Source: Nocardia sp. NBC_00416 (GTDB taxonomy: Bacteria; Actinomycetota; Actinomycetes; Mycobacteriales; Mycobacteriaceae). From it: 64,000 nt of DNA. The stretch lies in contig NZ_CP107932.1 of assembly GCF_036032445.1 (NCBI RefSeq), positions 2,420,501-2,484,500 on the forward strand, given 5' to 3'. A program made the position numbers and the translations under genes. The stretch's first letter is position 1, and each line of letters begins with the position of its first letter. The notes under the pieces were generated by a model, which was not told the DNA's origin, made no database searches, and was given only the letters and a program-made list of their open reading frames with translations. Shown in pieces: positions 42,435 to 51,417 of the stretch.

Positions 42435-42641
42435 TCAGAGTTCTCCTCGGCACACCGCGTCAGTGAAGGCGTCCCAGTCCTCCGGAGCGAAGGCCAGAGC
42501 CGGGCCGGTGGGGTTCTTGGAATCACGGACGCCGACCATGTCTCGCTCCACGTGCGCCACTTCGACGCACTCCTGGCTCCCCGAGCTATAGCTGCTCTTG
42601 AACCACTGTGCCCCCGATAAATCGACCGTCACCGAACCCAC
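42435..42641 (-). CDS. DUF397 protein
   Basis: A 68-residue DUF397 protein: WFKSSYSSGSQECVEVAHV and VGVRDSKNPTGPALAFAPEDWDAF are the family core. Overlaps the end of the XRE gene by 13 bp. In streptomycetes, DUF397 proteins pair with XRE/DUF5753 regulators as a toxin-antitoxin-like (Scr1/Scr2) or developmental (WhiJ-like) module. No enzymatic motif. Confidence 0.9.
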   Translation of the reverse strand: MGSVTVDLSGAQWFKSSYSSGSQECVEVAHVERDMVGVRDSKNPTGPALAFAPEDWDAFTDAVCRGEL

Positions 42642-43522
42642 TCCTCTGCAATCTCCTGGATGAGTTCATGACTACCGTTCTCATCCAGCGCGACACGCCG
42701 GATGTCAGCATACGCATCGCGGTATTCGTCGTACTCGGCCTTCTTGTCCAGATACAGAGCACCGGTGAAGCCCTGTATATAGACGACCGGTGGGTCCGTA
42801 AGCTTCGCCGTCGGGTGGCGTGGAAACTCGAGAATCACGAAATTCCCTGTCACGACTCCCTTGTGCCTGCGCGCGGCCAACGGGACCACCCGAACTTCTA
42901 CGTTCGGCATCCTGTCCACGACGAGGAGATGCTCCAACTGCGTGGCCATGATGTCGGGCGATCCAATTCTGCGCCGCAGCACGGACTCGTCCACCATCAC
43001 GTTCAGCGCCAGCGGATGCTTCCTGCTGTGCAACCGATCGAGTCTGCGCGTGTGCAACTCGAGGCGCAGTTCCACCTCACTCGTCGCCATCCCGGGAAAC
43101 TCGGCCCAGATCACCTCACGCCGGTAGTCGACGGTTTGGAGCAGTCCGGGCAACAGCATCGTGTGGTAGGAGTTGAAACTCCGCGCCGCGTCCTCCAGAC
43201 CCATGTAGAGGTCGAAGTGTTTGGGAATGGCGGCACCGAAGGCATGCCACCACCCCTTGGCCTGCGACTCTTCCGTCAGTCCCAACAGGACCGCCGCGTC
43301 CTCGTCGTTCAGTCGATACATCTCGGCCAGGTGACTGATGAACAACGGGTTGATCCGGGTCGGCTGCCCGGTCTCCATTCGCCAGAACGTCTGTTTCGAT
43401 ACGCCGATCGCTCGGCGCGCGGCCTCCGCCGAGATACCGGCTTCCTCGCGCTTCTCTCGGAGTATGCGAGCAAGGATGCGGCGCGGGAGGGTCGAGTTGG
43501 GTGCGGTCGAACTCTCGGTCAT
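42629..43522 (-). CDS. XRE-family regulator with DUF5753 domain
   Basis: A 297-residue regulator. Residues ~15-70 form the XRE domain (LREKREEAGISAEAARRAIGVSKQTFWRME, in pieces). The rest is DUF5753 (GLEDAARSFNSYHTMLLPGLLQT, ELHTRRLDRLHSRKHPL, VVTGNFVILEFP). The ATG at 43522 follows TGGAGCAGC. Coupled to DUF397 and divergent from three small genes, the standard actinomycete arrangement. Confidence 0.92.
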   Translation of the reverse strand: MTESSTAPNSTLPRRILARILREKREEAGISAEAARRAIGVSKQTFWRMETGQPTRINPLFISHLAEMYRLNDEDAAVLLGLTEESQAKGWWHAFGAAIPKHFDLYMGLEDAARSFNSYHTMLLPGLLQTVDYRREVIWAEFPGMATSEVELRLELHTRRLDRLHSRKHPLALNVMVDESVLRRRIGSPDIMATQLEHLLVVDRMPNVEVRVVPLAARRHKGVVTGNFVILEFPRHPTAKLTDPPVVYIQGFTGALYLDKKAEYDEYRDAYADIRRVALDENGSHELIQEIAEEWVR

Positions 43523-43772
43523 CGGCTGCTCCAGGTGGATTGACTGACGAGGCGGTTCGTACTGGAACCAATTCTGCCTTCGTCCAGGAACTTTCACCCT
43601 CTTTTGACGAAAAATCGTCTAGGAACGTTCCCCAATGGGCGGTCTCGGTGGTCAACTGAATCCGCGCCAGGCAATGAATCGGCGTTACTGACGAACTGGA
43701 TCGAGCACTGCGCACTACCCCGTTTCGGTTACCAGCCTCTGTCCCCATTCAAAAGCATCGAGGTACCACGCC

Positions 43773-44066
43773 ATGCGTCCCGAGCTTCCTCCCTTGCCCA
43801 CCCGTGAACCGTCCAACCGTGCCATGGCCGCCGCATTGCGCCTCTGGCACGCGGAAATATCTTGGGTCACCGATGATCCGGCGACCCTGCGCCAACTCGC
43901 CGACGGACTGCGCACACTTTCCGATGCGTGCCCCGCCGACGACTGCCGTTCCCGGGATCCGGTCCGCGGATACGCCCACGCCCGCCAGTTGATGGCAGCC
44001 CATGCCGACCACGGCTGCCCCCGCTACAGCACAGCAGCCGAGTACACGACGGGAACCCGCCCATGA
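43773..44066 (+). CDS. Conserved-looking small protein, unknown
   Basis: A 97-residue soluble protein (AMAAALRLWHAEISWVTDDPATLRQLADGL, in pieces). No family assigned. First of three genes overlapping by ATGA junctions and divergent from the XRE/DUF397 pair, which suggests control by that regulator. Confidence 0.65.
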   Translation: MRPELPPLPTREPSNRAMAAALRLWHAEISWVTDDPATLRQLADGLRTLSDACPADDCRSRDPVRGYAHARQLMAAHADHGCPRYSTAAEYTTGTRP

Positions 44067-44581
44067 ACGAACCGGCAACCCGCATTCCGTTCGGCGACAC
44101 CCCGCCCACCCGCTGCGCCTTCTACCGCCGCGTCTGCGACCTCCCCGCGCATATCGACCCTCCCGAACTCGGCCGCATCGTCGTCCGCGCCGAACATATC
44201 GCCGCACTCGTCATGCCGTCCGCACTCGGCCATGCCGTCCACGCCGACCTCCGGCGCTGCCACCGCCACGACGCAGTCCCTGCCATCGGACCCGTCCTCG
44301 CCCATCCCCGTTCCGGCCGCTGGACCTTCCTCATCCGCCCCGACCTCCCCGACGACACAGCCCTGTTCACCGAGATGTTCCGCCTCGACATCTCCATCGC
44401 TCGCCCCGGAGCCACCCTCGCCCTCCCGTCCCCCACCGACCGCGGTGAACACTTCCGCCGTTGGCTCCACCTACCGCACAACCCGTTCCGACCCTCCGGG
44501 CTCACCGTCCTCGACTCCCTCCGCGCCTGCACCGCCCGCACCGGCTGGTTGCGCACCCCCGCCACCGGACCCCGCCCATGA
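44063..44581 (+). CDS. Unknown protein, middle gene of three-gene cassette
   Basis: A 172-residue protein: CAFYRRVCDLPAHIDPPELGRIVVRAEHIAALVMPSALG, GRWTFLIRPDLPDDTALF and ATLALPSPTDRGEHFRRWL (read in pieces). Resembles small proteins found beside XRE/DUF397 genes in Nocardia; a distant link to primase-polymerase-like regulators is possible but unproven. Starts in an ATGA overlap with the gene before. No membrane segment. Confidence 0.65.
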   Translation: MNEPATRIPFGDTPPTRCAFYRRVCDLPAHIDPPELGRIVVRAEHIAALVMPSALGHAVHADLRRCHRHDAVPAIGPVLAHPRSGRWTFLIRPDLPDDTALFTEMFRLDISIARPGATLALPSPTDRGEHFRRWLHLPHNPFRPSGLTVLDSLRACTARTGWLRTPATGPRP

Positions 44582-44787
44582 CCTCACCACGCCCCCACGA
44601 ACCCGACCTCCACCTCAGCATCCACCTCCACGACCTCCGCCTCGACTACGCGGCCTGCCACACCGCCGCCCATCACTTCCTCCACGAATGGCGCACCCGC
44701 CACCATCCCGACGCCGCCACCATCCTCCCGGGCCACCCCATCGGACTCCCCCGTCTCCCCAACGAGCGCCTCTACCTCCACCACTGA
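44578..44787 (+). CDS. Small His/Pro-rich protein, third gene of cassette
   Basis: A 69-residue protein rich in His and Pro (DLHLSIHLHDLRLDYAAC, AAHHFLHEWRTRHHPDA). Starts in an ATGA overlap with the gene before. The DNA is unusually C-rich on this strand. The histidines could bind metal. No family recognised. Confidence 0.55.
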   Translation: MTSPRPHEPDLHLSIHLHDLRLDYAACHTAAHHFLHEWRTRHHPDAATILPGHPIGLPRLPNERLYLHH

Positions 44788-44951
44788 GCGACCGCACCGG
44801 GAGCGGGGTGCGAATCCGGATACTCGACACCGAAACACGCCCGCAAGGGTTGTGAAATATCGGATCATTACTCTCACGCTGTCCAGATGTCGCGTATCTA
44901 CCCAACGGAGATGAAATCCGGACGGGCAGCATCGTTGCGGGGAGTAATAAA

Positions 44952-46376
44952 ATGAGTATCACCGAACCCGACGAGCTCGAGCCCGGGATCGACCACGAAT
45001 ACCTCGGCAAGCGGACGCTGCGTGCCGGAACAGCGGGCTGGGTCCTACTGGCCGGGCTGGGCGTCAGCTACGTGATCAGCGGTGACTACTCCGGATGGAA
45101 CTTCGGCCTGGCAGAGGGCGGCTTCGGCGGCCTGGCCGTCGCCACCGTCGTGATCGCGGCCATGTACGGCGCGATGGTGCTGAGCATGGCCGAGATGTCC
45201 GCCGCCCTGCCGACAGCGGGTGGCGGTTACACGTTCGCTCGCCGGGCTCTGGGCCCGTGGGGCGGGTTCGCGACCGGCACAGCGGTGCTGATCGAATACT
45301 CGATCGCACCCGCCGCGATCGCCACATTCATCGGCGCATACGTCGAATCCCTGGGATTGTTCGGCATCGTGGACGGATGGTGGGTCTATCTCGCCGTCTA
45401 CGCACTCTTCGTGGGCGTCCATCTCGCCGGCGTGGGTGAAGCGCTGAAGGCGATGTTCGTCATCACGGCGATCGCCCTCGTCGGTCTGGTGATCTTCGCG
45501 GTCGCGAGCATCGGCAGCTTCTCCTGGTCGAACCTGACCGATATCGCCCCCGACCCGGATGCCCTGGGTGCGAGCGAGTTCCTGCCGTTCGGCTACCTCG
45601 GGATCTGGTCGGCGGTCCCCTTCGCGATCTGGTTCTTCCTCGCCGTGGAGGGGGTACCGCTCGCCGCGGAGGAGGCGCGGGATCCCGCGCGCAATGTGCC
45701 GCGAGGCATCATCGCGGCCATGACTGTCCTCGTGGTAACGGGCGCGGTTGTGCTGGTGCTGGTTCCGGGGGCCGGCGGTGCGGCGGCGATGCAGGAGTCC
45801 GGCAATCCGCTCGTCGAAGCACTGGGCTCGGGCACGGCGGCGACGGTGGTGAACTACATCGGCTTGGCGGGTCTGGTCGCCAGCTTCTTCTCCATCATCT
45901 TCGCCTACTCACGCCAGCTGTTCGCGTTGTCGCGCGCGGGCTACCTGCCGCGCGGACTCTCGATCACCCACGCGCGCAAGGTTCCCACGCTCGCGTTGAT
46001 CGTGCCCGGTGTCATCGGGTTCGTGCTGTCGATCTTCGGCAACGGCGCGACACTGCTCAATATGGCTGTGTTCGGTGCGGCGCTGAGTTACGTGCTCATG
46101 ATGGTCAGTCATATCGTGCTGCGGATCCGGGAACCGGGTATGGAGCGGCCGTACCGGACGCCCGGTGGTCTCGTCACAGCCCTCTTCGCGCTGGTGATCG
46201 CCGTCCTGTCGGTGATCGCGACCTTCTTGGTGGACTCACTCGCGGCGTTCGGCTGTCTGGTCGTGTTTCTGCTGTTCATGCTGTATTTCGCCCTCTACAG
46301 CAGGACGCGGCTGGTCTCCAGTTCTCCCGACGAAGAGTTCGCCGCGCTCGCTGCCGCGGAGGACGAACTCCGCTGA
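44952..46376 (+). CDS. eat: APC-family permease, ethanolamine-permease type
   Basis: A 474-residue 12-helix transporter of the APC superfamily. GWVLLAGLGVSYVISGDYSGWNFGL and GGYTFARRALGPWGGFATG are typical of the ethanolamine permease group, and EEARDPARNVPRGI of APC members. GGGGAGTAATAAA precedes the ATG. No ethanolamine ammonia-lyase genes are nearby, so the substrate could be another amine. The AT-rich 44870-44940 stretch likely holds its promoter. Confidence 0.85.
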   Translation: MSITEPDELEPGIDHEYLGKRTLRAGTAGWVLLAGLGVSYVISGDYSGWNFGLAEGGFGGLAVATVVIAAMYGAMVLSMAEMSAALPTAGGGYTFARRALGPWGGFATGTAVLIEYSIAPAAIATFIGAYVESLGLFGIVDGWWVYLAVYALFVGVHLAGVGEALKAMFVITAIALVGLVIFAVASIGSFSWSNLTDIAPDPDALGASEFLPFGYLGIWSAVPFAIWFFLAVEGVPLAAEEARDPARNVPRGIIAAMTVLVVTGAVVLVLVPGAGGAAAMQESGNPLVEALGSGTAATVVNYIGLAGLVASFFSIIFAYSRQLFALSRAGYLPRGLSITHARKVPTLALIVPGVIGFVLSIFGNGATLLNMAVFGAALSYVLMMVSHIVLRIREPGMERPYRTPGGLVTALFALVIAVLSVIATFLVDSLAAFGCLVVFLLFMLYFALYSRTRLVSSSPDEEFAALAAAEDELR

Positions 46377-46574
46377 CCCGCCGGTTTCTCCGATACGAGT
46401 CGCATCGGCGCCGGATACCTCGCGGTGGTCGCCGTTTTCCCGCACCGCTCTCCTGCCGATCGTGTCCAGGGCAGCGCGGAAGGAGGTCTGGCACGATCGA
46501 GTCCATCGCCTCAGTTGCCCGGCGCCAGGACGGCAACTGCGTCACGACGAGAGGACCGGGCCGAGATCGTGGAA

Positions 46575-47921
46575 ATGGACAACGGGATCAGCGAAGACAG
46601 TGCACACGACCGCAGGGCCGAGATAGTCGAGGTCTTCGCCGACGCCTTCGGCGAGATGATCGCCGCCGACCCGGACGCCTTCCGCAAGAAGTTCCGCAAA
46701 ATGGCGGATAACCCGTTCGCCTTCTACCGCGGGTCCGCCTGCCTGTTCTACAACGATATGGCCGCCACCGAGGATCGGTGGGCCGATGAGCGCACCAGCA
46801 GGATCTGGATCCAGGCCGACCTGCATGCCGAGAATTTCGGCACCTACATGGATTCCGCCGGCCAATTCGTTTTCGACGTCAACGATTTCGACGAGGCGTA
46901 TCTCGGTGCGTTCACCTGGGATATCAAGCGCTTCTGCGCCAGTGTGGCGCTGCTGGCCCGCCGCAAGGCCGTCTCCGATGCCGATATCGAGGTATTGACA
47001 GCGACCTATGTCCGCTCGTATGTGCGGATGGTGCGCGCCTTTCACGACGGCAGTCAGAACGAGCAGGACTTCAAATTGCATCTGCGGAACACCACCGGTC
47101 CCGTGCACGATGTGTTGCTGGATGCCCGGATGAACACCCGCACCGCCCTGCTGGCGAGCACCACGATGGTCGAGAACTACGAACGCCGGTTCCGGCCGGG
47201 CAAGGATGTCCGGAGTGTGGGCGAAGAGGAGCGCGCGTCGGTGCTGGAGGCCTTCACCCGATACCTCGAGACGATCCCTGAGCACAAGCGATTCCGGAGC
47301 ATCACCTACCAGGTGAAAGATATCGTCGGCCGCAAAGGATTCGGGATCGGGTCGGCGGGGCTGCCCGCGTACAACATCCTCGTGGAGGGGCAGACCGAGG
47401 CGCTGGAGAACGACGTGATCCTGTCCATGAAACAGGGAAACATCGCCGCGCCCAGCCGGATCGTGCGCGACGATCGGATCCGGGACTATTTCCAGCACCA
47501 CGGGCACCGCACCGCCGTGTCCCAGCGCGCCCTCCAGGCCCACGCCGACCCCTGGCTCGGCTACACCGAGCTCGGCGGGGACGGTTACATCGTCTCGGAA
47601 CTCTCCCCTTATGTGAACGACCTCGACTGGTCCGATCTCACCGAGCCGGCGGAAATGCGACCGGTGATCGAATACCTCGGCCAGGCCACCGCGGGTATGC
47701 ACTGTGTCTCCGACGCCGATTCCGACCAGACACTGGTCGATTTCCAGAGCGAGGAGGCGATCATCGCGGCCATCGGCTCCGACGAGGACGAATTCGTGCG
47801 CGATATGGTGGATTTCGGTCAGTCCTACGCCCACCGCACACGCGCCGATCACGAGCTCTTCGTCGACGCATTCCGCAACGGTGAGATCCCCGGCCTCGAG
47901 CGATCGTCACCGATCCACTGA
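46575..47921 (+). CDS. DUF2252 family protein
   Basis: A 448-residue protein: NPFAFYRGSACLFYNDM, IQADLHAENFGTY, FDVNDFDEAYLGAFTWDIKRF and GFGIGSAGLPAYNILVEG. HAENFG and DVNDFDE recall aminoglycoside-phosphotransferase/protein-kinase-like active sites, as noted for DUF2252, but activity is unknown. Start ATG 46575 or GTG 46569, GAGAGGACC upstream. 198 bp after the permease gene. Confidence 0.87.
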   Translation: MDNGISEDSAHDRRAEIVEVFADAFGEMIAADPDAFRKKFRKMADNPFAFYRGSACLFYNDMAATEDRWADERTSRIWIQADLHAENFGTYMDSAGQFVFDVNDFDEAYLGAFTWDIKRFCASVALLARRKAVSDADIEVLTATYVRSYVRMVRAFHDGSQNEQDFKLHLRNTTGPVHDVLLDARMNTRTALLASTTMVENYERRFRPGKDVRSVGEEERASVLEAFTRYLETIPEHKRFRSITYQVKDIVGRKGFGIGSAGLPAYNILVEGQTEALENDVILSMKQGNIAAPSRIVRDDRIRDYFQHHGHRTAVSQRALQAHADPWLGYTELGGDGYIVSELSPYVNDLDWSDLTEPAEMRPVIEYLGQATAGMHCVSDADSDQTLVDFQSEEAIIAAIGSDEDEFVRDMVDFGQSYAHRTRADHELFVDAFRNGEIPGLERSSPIH

Positions 47922-47931
47922 CACTCGCTGT

Positions 47932-47958
47932 AGGGCATCCGATCGGCCGGCATGCCCT
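47932..47958. terminator. Candidate bidirectional hairpin
   Basis: AGGGCAT and ATGCCCT pair across a 13-base GC-rich loop between two convergent stop codons. Short stem; tentative. Confidence 0.35.
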
Positions 47959-47970
47959 GCTACCTGGACA

Positions 47971-48738
47971 TCAGCCTGCTTCGATCGCGCCGGCGGCGCG
48001 GTGGAGGGCGGCGACGACAGTCGGCAACTGGTTCCGGTCGTAGCGAATCGACGGCATCGAGATCGACAGACCCGCCAGCGCGGTACCGTCCGAATCCCGC
48101 ACCGGGACACCGATCGCCACCACCCCGCGCTCGGACAGCCCGTTGTTGAGCGCGAACCCCGCCCGGCGGACGCGGGTGAGCTGGGCGCGCAAACTCGGCA
48201 GGTCCGGCCGTTCGTCGGGGCGCTCGGTATACCGTGCCTCGTCGTAGAGTTCCGCCACCTCGGCCGAGTCGAGATCGGCGAGCAGCACGAGACCGGCGGT
48301 CGTGCGATGGGCCGGGAACACCATCCCCTCCCGCGACCCCACCCGCAGCGCCTGCCGGCATTCGACGCTGGCGATGAACCGCGTCGTATCCCCCGTCCGA
48401 ATCGTCAGGTTCGCCGACTCGCCCATCAGGTCTACCAGACGCTGTAGATGTGGCAGGGCGGCGGAGCGCAGTCGCGAGGTGCGCGACTGCGAATGAGTGG
48501 CGAGTTCGAGAACCGGCCCCGGATAGTAGATTCGCTGCTCATCCTGCACCGCGAAATCGCGGTAGACGAGTGTCTGCAACAACCGATGGGCCGTCGAACG
48601 CGCCACCCCGAGCCGCTCGGCGACCTGGCTGACCGAAAGCCCACCTTCGAGCTGCAGCATGACCGCCGCCCGCAGCGCATGGTCGGCGCTGGTCACCACA
48701 TACGCCGGCGGAGTCTTCGGTTCCGGGCCCATATCCAT
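47971..48738 (-). CDS. IclR-family regulator of the gentisate operon
   Basis: A 255-residue IclR protein. Winged helix: MLQLEGGLSVSQVAERLGVARSTAHRLLQTLVYRDFAVQ (in pieces). The effector domain has FIASVECRQALRVGS and NNGLSERGVVAIGVPVRD. Start is ATG 48738 or 48732. Divergent, by 59 bp, from gentisate dioxygenase, with an inverted repeat between. Likely responds to 3-hydroxybenzoate or gentisate. Confidence 0.9.
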   Translation of the reverse strand: MDMGPEPKTPPAYVVTSADHALRAAVMLQLEGGLSVSQVAERLGVARSTAHRLLQTLVYRDFAVQDEQRIYYPGPVLELATHSQSRTSRLRSAALPHLQRLVDLMGESANLTIRTGDTTRFIASVECRQALRVGSREGMVFPAHRTTAGLVLLADLDSAEVAELYDEARYTERPDERPDLPSLRAQLTRVRRAGFALNNGLSERGVVAIGVPVRDSDGTALAGLSISMPSIRYDRNQLPTVVAALHRAAGAIEAG

Positions 48739-48741
48739 CCG

Positions 48742-48756
48742 TTCTGCTCTGCAGAA
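48742..48756. promoter_or_regulatory. IclR operator (TTCTGC-TCT-GCAGAA)
   Basis: A 15-bp inverted repeat with 6-bp arms in the 59-bp gap between iclR and gentisate dioxygenase; a second TTCTGC half follows at 48764. Size and position fit an IclR box. Confidence 0.65.
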
Positions 48757-48797
48757 TTTCGTGTTCTGCTGCTGCACCGAGGGCCACTGTAGGTGAT

Positions 48798-49955
48798 ATG
48801 AGCACGACCGACACTCCCGTCCGCCTGCAGGCAGTCGCCGCGCCCGGCCAACCGGACGTGACCCCTGCCCTCGAAGAGCTCTACCGGGGCTTCGAACAGG
48901 AGCTGCTCGTCCCCCTGTGGACCGAGATCGGCGACCTCATGCCGGCGCACCCCCGCTCCCGCGCGATCCCGCATGTCTGGCGCTGGGAGAACCTGCTCCG
49001 CCTGGCCGCGAAGGCCGGCGATATCGTCCCGGTCGGCCGCGGCGGCGAACGCCGTGCCATCGCCCTCGCCAACCCCGCCCTGGGCGGCCGCCCGTTCGCG
49101 ACCCCGACCCTGTGGGCGGCGATCCAGTACCTGATGCCCGGTGAGGACGCCCCCGAGCACCGCCACACCCAGCACGCCTTCCGTTTCGTGGTCGAGGGCT
49201 CGGGCGTGTGGACCGTGGTCGGCGGCACCGGCGACGTCGCGGACGGCGACGCCGTCCCGATGCGCCGCGGCGATTTCCTGCCGCAGGCCGGCTGGAACTG
49301 GCACGCGCACCACAACGCGACCTCGGAGCCGATGGCCTGGATCGACGGGCTGGACATCCCGTTCCAGTACGTCATGGAATCGCAGTTCTTCCAGTTCGGC
49401 CGGGCGGAGATCGGCGCGGCCGAGCGGATCACGCCGGAGCGGTCGCGGTCCGAGCGACTGTGGGGACATCCGGGTCTGCGACCGCTGTCGGTGGGCGAGG
49501 TCGCGCCGGGGTCGCCGCTGCTGGCCTACAAGTGGGAGCACACCGATGCCGCGCTGCAGGATCAACTGCTGCTGGAGCAGGAGGGGTACGGCGGCACGGT
49601 CGAACCCGGGCACGCGGCGGTGCGGTTCTCGAACCCGCACAACGGCACCGATGTGCTGCCGACGATCCGCGCGGAGTTCCACCGGATCGCCCGCGGCGCG
49701 GAGACGACGCCGGCCCGGGAGACGGGGTCGTCGGTCTATCAGGTGTTCGACGGTTCCGGCACGGTGACCGTGGGTGACAAGTCCTGGTCGGTCACCCGCG
49801 GCGATCTGTTCGTCGTCCCGTCGTGGGAGCCCTTCTCCGCCAGATCGGAAGCCGGTGCGACCGACTCCGATTCCGGCGCGCTCGACCTCTTCCGTTTCTC
49901 GGACGCCCCGGTGTTCGAGGCTCTGCAGCTCAACCGTCAGGAGACCATCCGATGA
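48798..49955 (+). CDS. Gentisate 1,2-dioxygenase
   Basis: A 385-residue bicupin ring-cleavage dioxygenase. First cupin has EHRHTQHAFRFVVEG and GWNWHAHHN with the Fe(II) histidines; second cupin (~250-370) ends VPSWEPFSARSEAG. Converts gentisate plus O2 to maleylpyruvate. First gene of a four-gene operon in which adjoining genes encode the next two steps. The stop overlaps the hydrolase start (ATGA). Confidence 0.94.
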   Translation: MSTTDTPVRLQAVAAPGQPDVTPALEELYRGFEQELLVPLWTEIGDLMPAHPRSRAIPHVWRWENLLRLAAKAGDIVPVGRGGERRAIALANPALGGRPFATPTLWAAIQYLMPGEDAPEHRHTQHAFRFVVEGSGVWTVVGGTGDVADGDAVPMRRGDFLPQAGWNWHAHHNATSEPMAWIDGLDIPFQYVMESQFFQFGRAEIGAAERITPERSRSERLWGHPGLRPLSVGEVAPGSPLLAYKWEHTDAALQDQLLLEQEGYGGTVEPGHAAVRFSNPHNGTDVLPTIRAEFHRIARGAETTPARETGSSVYQVFDGSGTVTVGDKSWSVTRGDLFVVPSWEPFSARSEAGATDSDSGALDLFRFSDAPVFEALQLNRQETIR

Positions 49956-50782
49956 AACTCGCCACCCTGCGCGTCGACGGCGGCACCCGCGCGGTCCGTC
50001 TCGACGGTGACACCCTGGTCGATCTCGGCTACGCCGACCTCGGCGCGCTGTTCGCCCGGGACGACTGGGCCGCCATCGCCGCGAACGCCGCCGGCGCGAC
50101 CTGGCCCGCCGCGGACGCCGACCTCGCTCCTGTCGTGCCGAACCCGTCGAAGGTCATCTGCGTCGGCCACAACTACACGAACCACATCAAGGAGATGGGG
50201 CGCGAACTCCCCAGCTATCCGACGCTTTTCCCGAAGTTCGCGGACAGCCTCATCGGACCGAACGACCCGATCGTGAAGCCCGGCGAAACCGAGGCGCTCG
50301 ACTGGGAGGTCGAGCTGGTGGTGGTCATCGGCAAGCAGGTCCGCCGGGCGAGCGAGGACGAGGCGGCGGATGCCATCGCGGGCTTCACGGTGATGAACGA
50401 TGTGTCGGTGCGGGACTGGCAGAACCGGACAATCGAGTGGACGCAGGGCAAGATCTGGGATTCCTGCACGCCGGTCGGCCCGTATGTCGTGACTCCCGAC
50501 GAGGTCGGTGGGGTCCGGCCGGCGCTCGAGGTCGAGACGGTGGTCGACGGGAAGGTGATGCAGCACGACAACACCGGGACGCTGCTGTTCGACCCGGTGC
50601 ACCTCGTGCGGTACATCTCGACGGTCATCCGGCTGAACCCGGGTGACATGATCGCGACCGGAACGCCCGCCGGGGTCGGTCACGCCCGGAACCCGAAGAT
50701 CTACCTCGTCGGTGGCGAGACCCTGGTGACCCGGATCTCGGGACTGGGGGCGTGCACCAACCAGGTCGTGAAAGCGTCGTGA
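49952..50782 (+). CDS. Fumarylpyruvate hydrolase (FAH family)
   Basis: A 276-residue FAH-fold hydrolase: VGHNYTNHIKEMG, DWEVELVVVIGK (metal ligands), DVSVRDWQNRTIEWTQGK and GDMIATGTPAGVG. Splits fumarylpyruvate into fumarate and pyruvate, the last gentisate step. ATGA overlap upstream and GTGA overlap downstream tie it into the operon. Confidence 0.92.
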   Translation: MKLATLRVDGGTRAVRLDGDTLVDLGYADLGALFARDDWAAIAANAAGATWPAADADLAPVVPNPSKVICVGHNYTNHIKEMGRELPSYPTLFPKFADSLIGPNDPIVKPGETEALDWEVELVVVIGKQVRRASEDEAADAIAGFTVMNDVSVRDWQNRTIEWTQGKIWDSCTPVGPYVVTPDEVGGVRPALEVETVVDGKVMQHDNTGTLLFDPVHLVRYISTVIRLNPGDMIATGTPAGVGHARNPKIYLVGGETLVTRISGLGACTNQVVKAS

Positions 50783-51405
50783 CCGTGCGGACGCACGCGG
50801 ACTCGCTGAAGTGGGTCGAGCACGGGACGGGGCTGCTGGTCACGCAGGTGGCGCTGCTCGACGAGGAGTCGATAGCGCGACCGAGCATGCTGCCGGGCTG
50901 GACCCGCAAACATCTGGTGGCGCACGTCGCCGCCAACGCGGACGCGCTCGGCAACCTCGTGCACTGGGCGCGGACGGGTGAGCGCACGCCGATGTACTCC
51001 TCGGCGGACCAGCGCGGTGCCGATATCGAATCCGGCGCGCGGCTCTCTGTCACCGAACTGGTGGCGTGGCTGAACGTGTCGGTGCACAAGCTGGGCGTCG
51101 CTGTGGACGCCCTGACCGGCGAACAGTGGCGCACCGAAGTCGTCACCGCACAGGGCCGGAACGTCCCGGCCACGGAGATCCCGTGGCTGCGGGCGCGCGA
51201 GGTGTGTGTCCATGCCGTCGACCTCGGCACGGGCACCACCTTCGCGGATCTTCCCGACGAATTCCTCGCCGCGCTCATCACCGATATCCGGGGTAAGCGC
51301 GGGATCGACGAGGTTCCCGGCGGGCCGTTGCCGGAGGTCGCCGCCTACCTCGCCGGTCGTCCCCATTCGCTCGCCGATGTCCCCGACCTCGGCGCCTGGC
51401 TGTAG
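50779..51405 (+). CDS. Mycothiol-dependent maleylpyruvate isomerase
   Basis: A 208-residue MDMPI-family isomerase: LPGWTRKHLVAHVAANADALGNLVHWARTGE (in pieces) supplies the N-terminal metal-binding helices, and REVCVHAVDLGTGTTF the other ligands. Turns maleylpyruvate into fumarylpyruvate with mycothiol, which marks the host as an actinomycete. Start is GTG in a GTGA overlap. Confidence 0.92.
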   Translation: MTVRTHADSLKWVEHGTGLLVTQVALLDEESIARPSMLPGWTRKHLVAHVAANADALGNLVHWARTGERTPMYSSADQRGADIESGARLSVTELVAWLNVSVHKLGVAVDALTGEQWRTEVVTAQGRNVPATEIPWLRAREVCVHAVDLGTGTTFADLPDEFLAALITDIRGKRGIDEVPGGPLPEVAAYLAGRPHSLADVPDLGAWL

Positions 51406-51417
51406 AGGAGCTGCACC

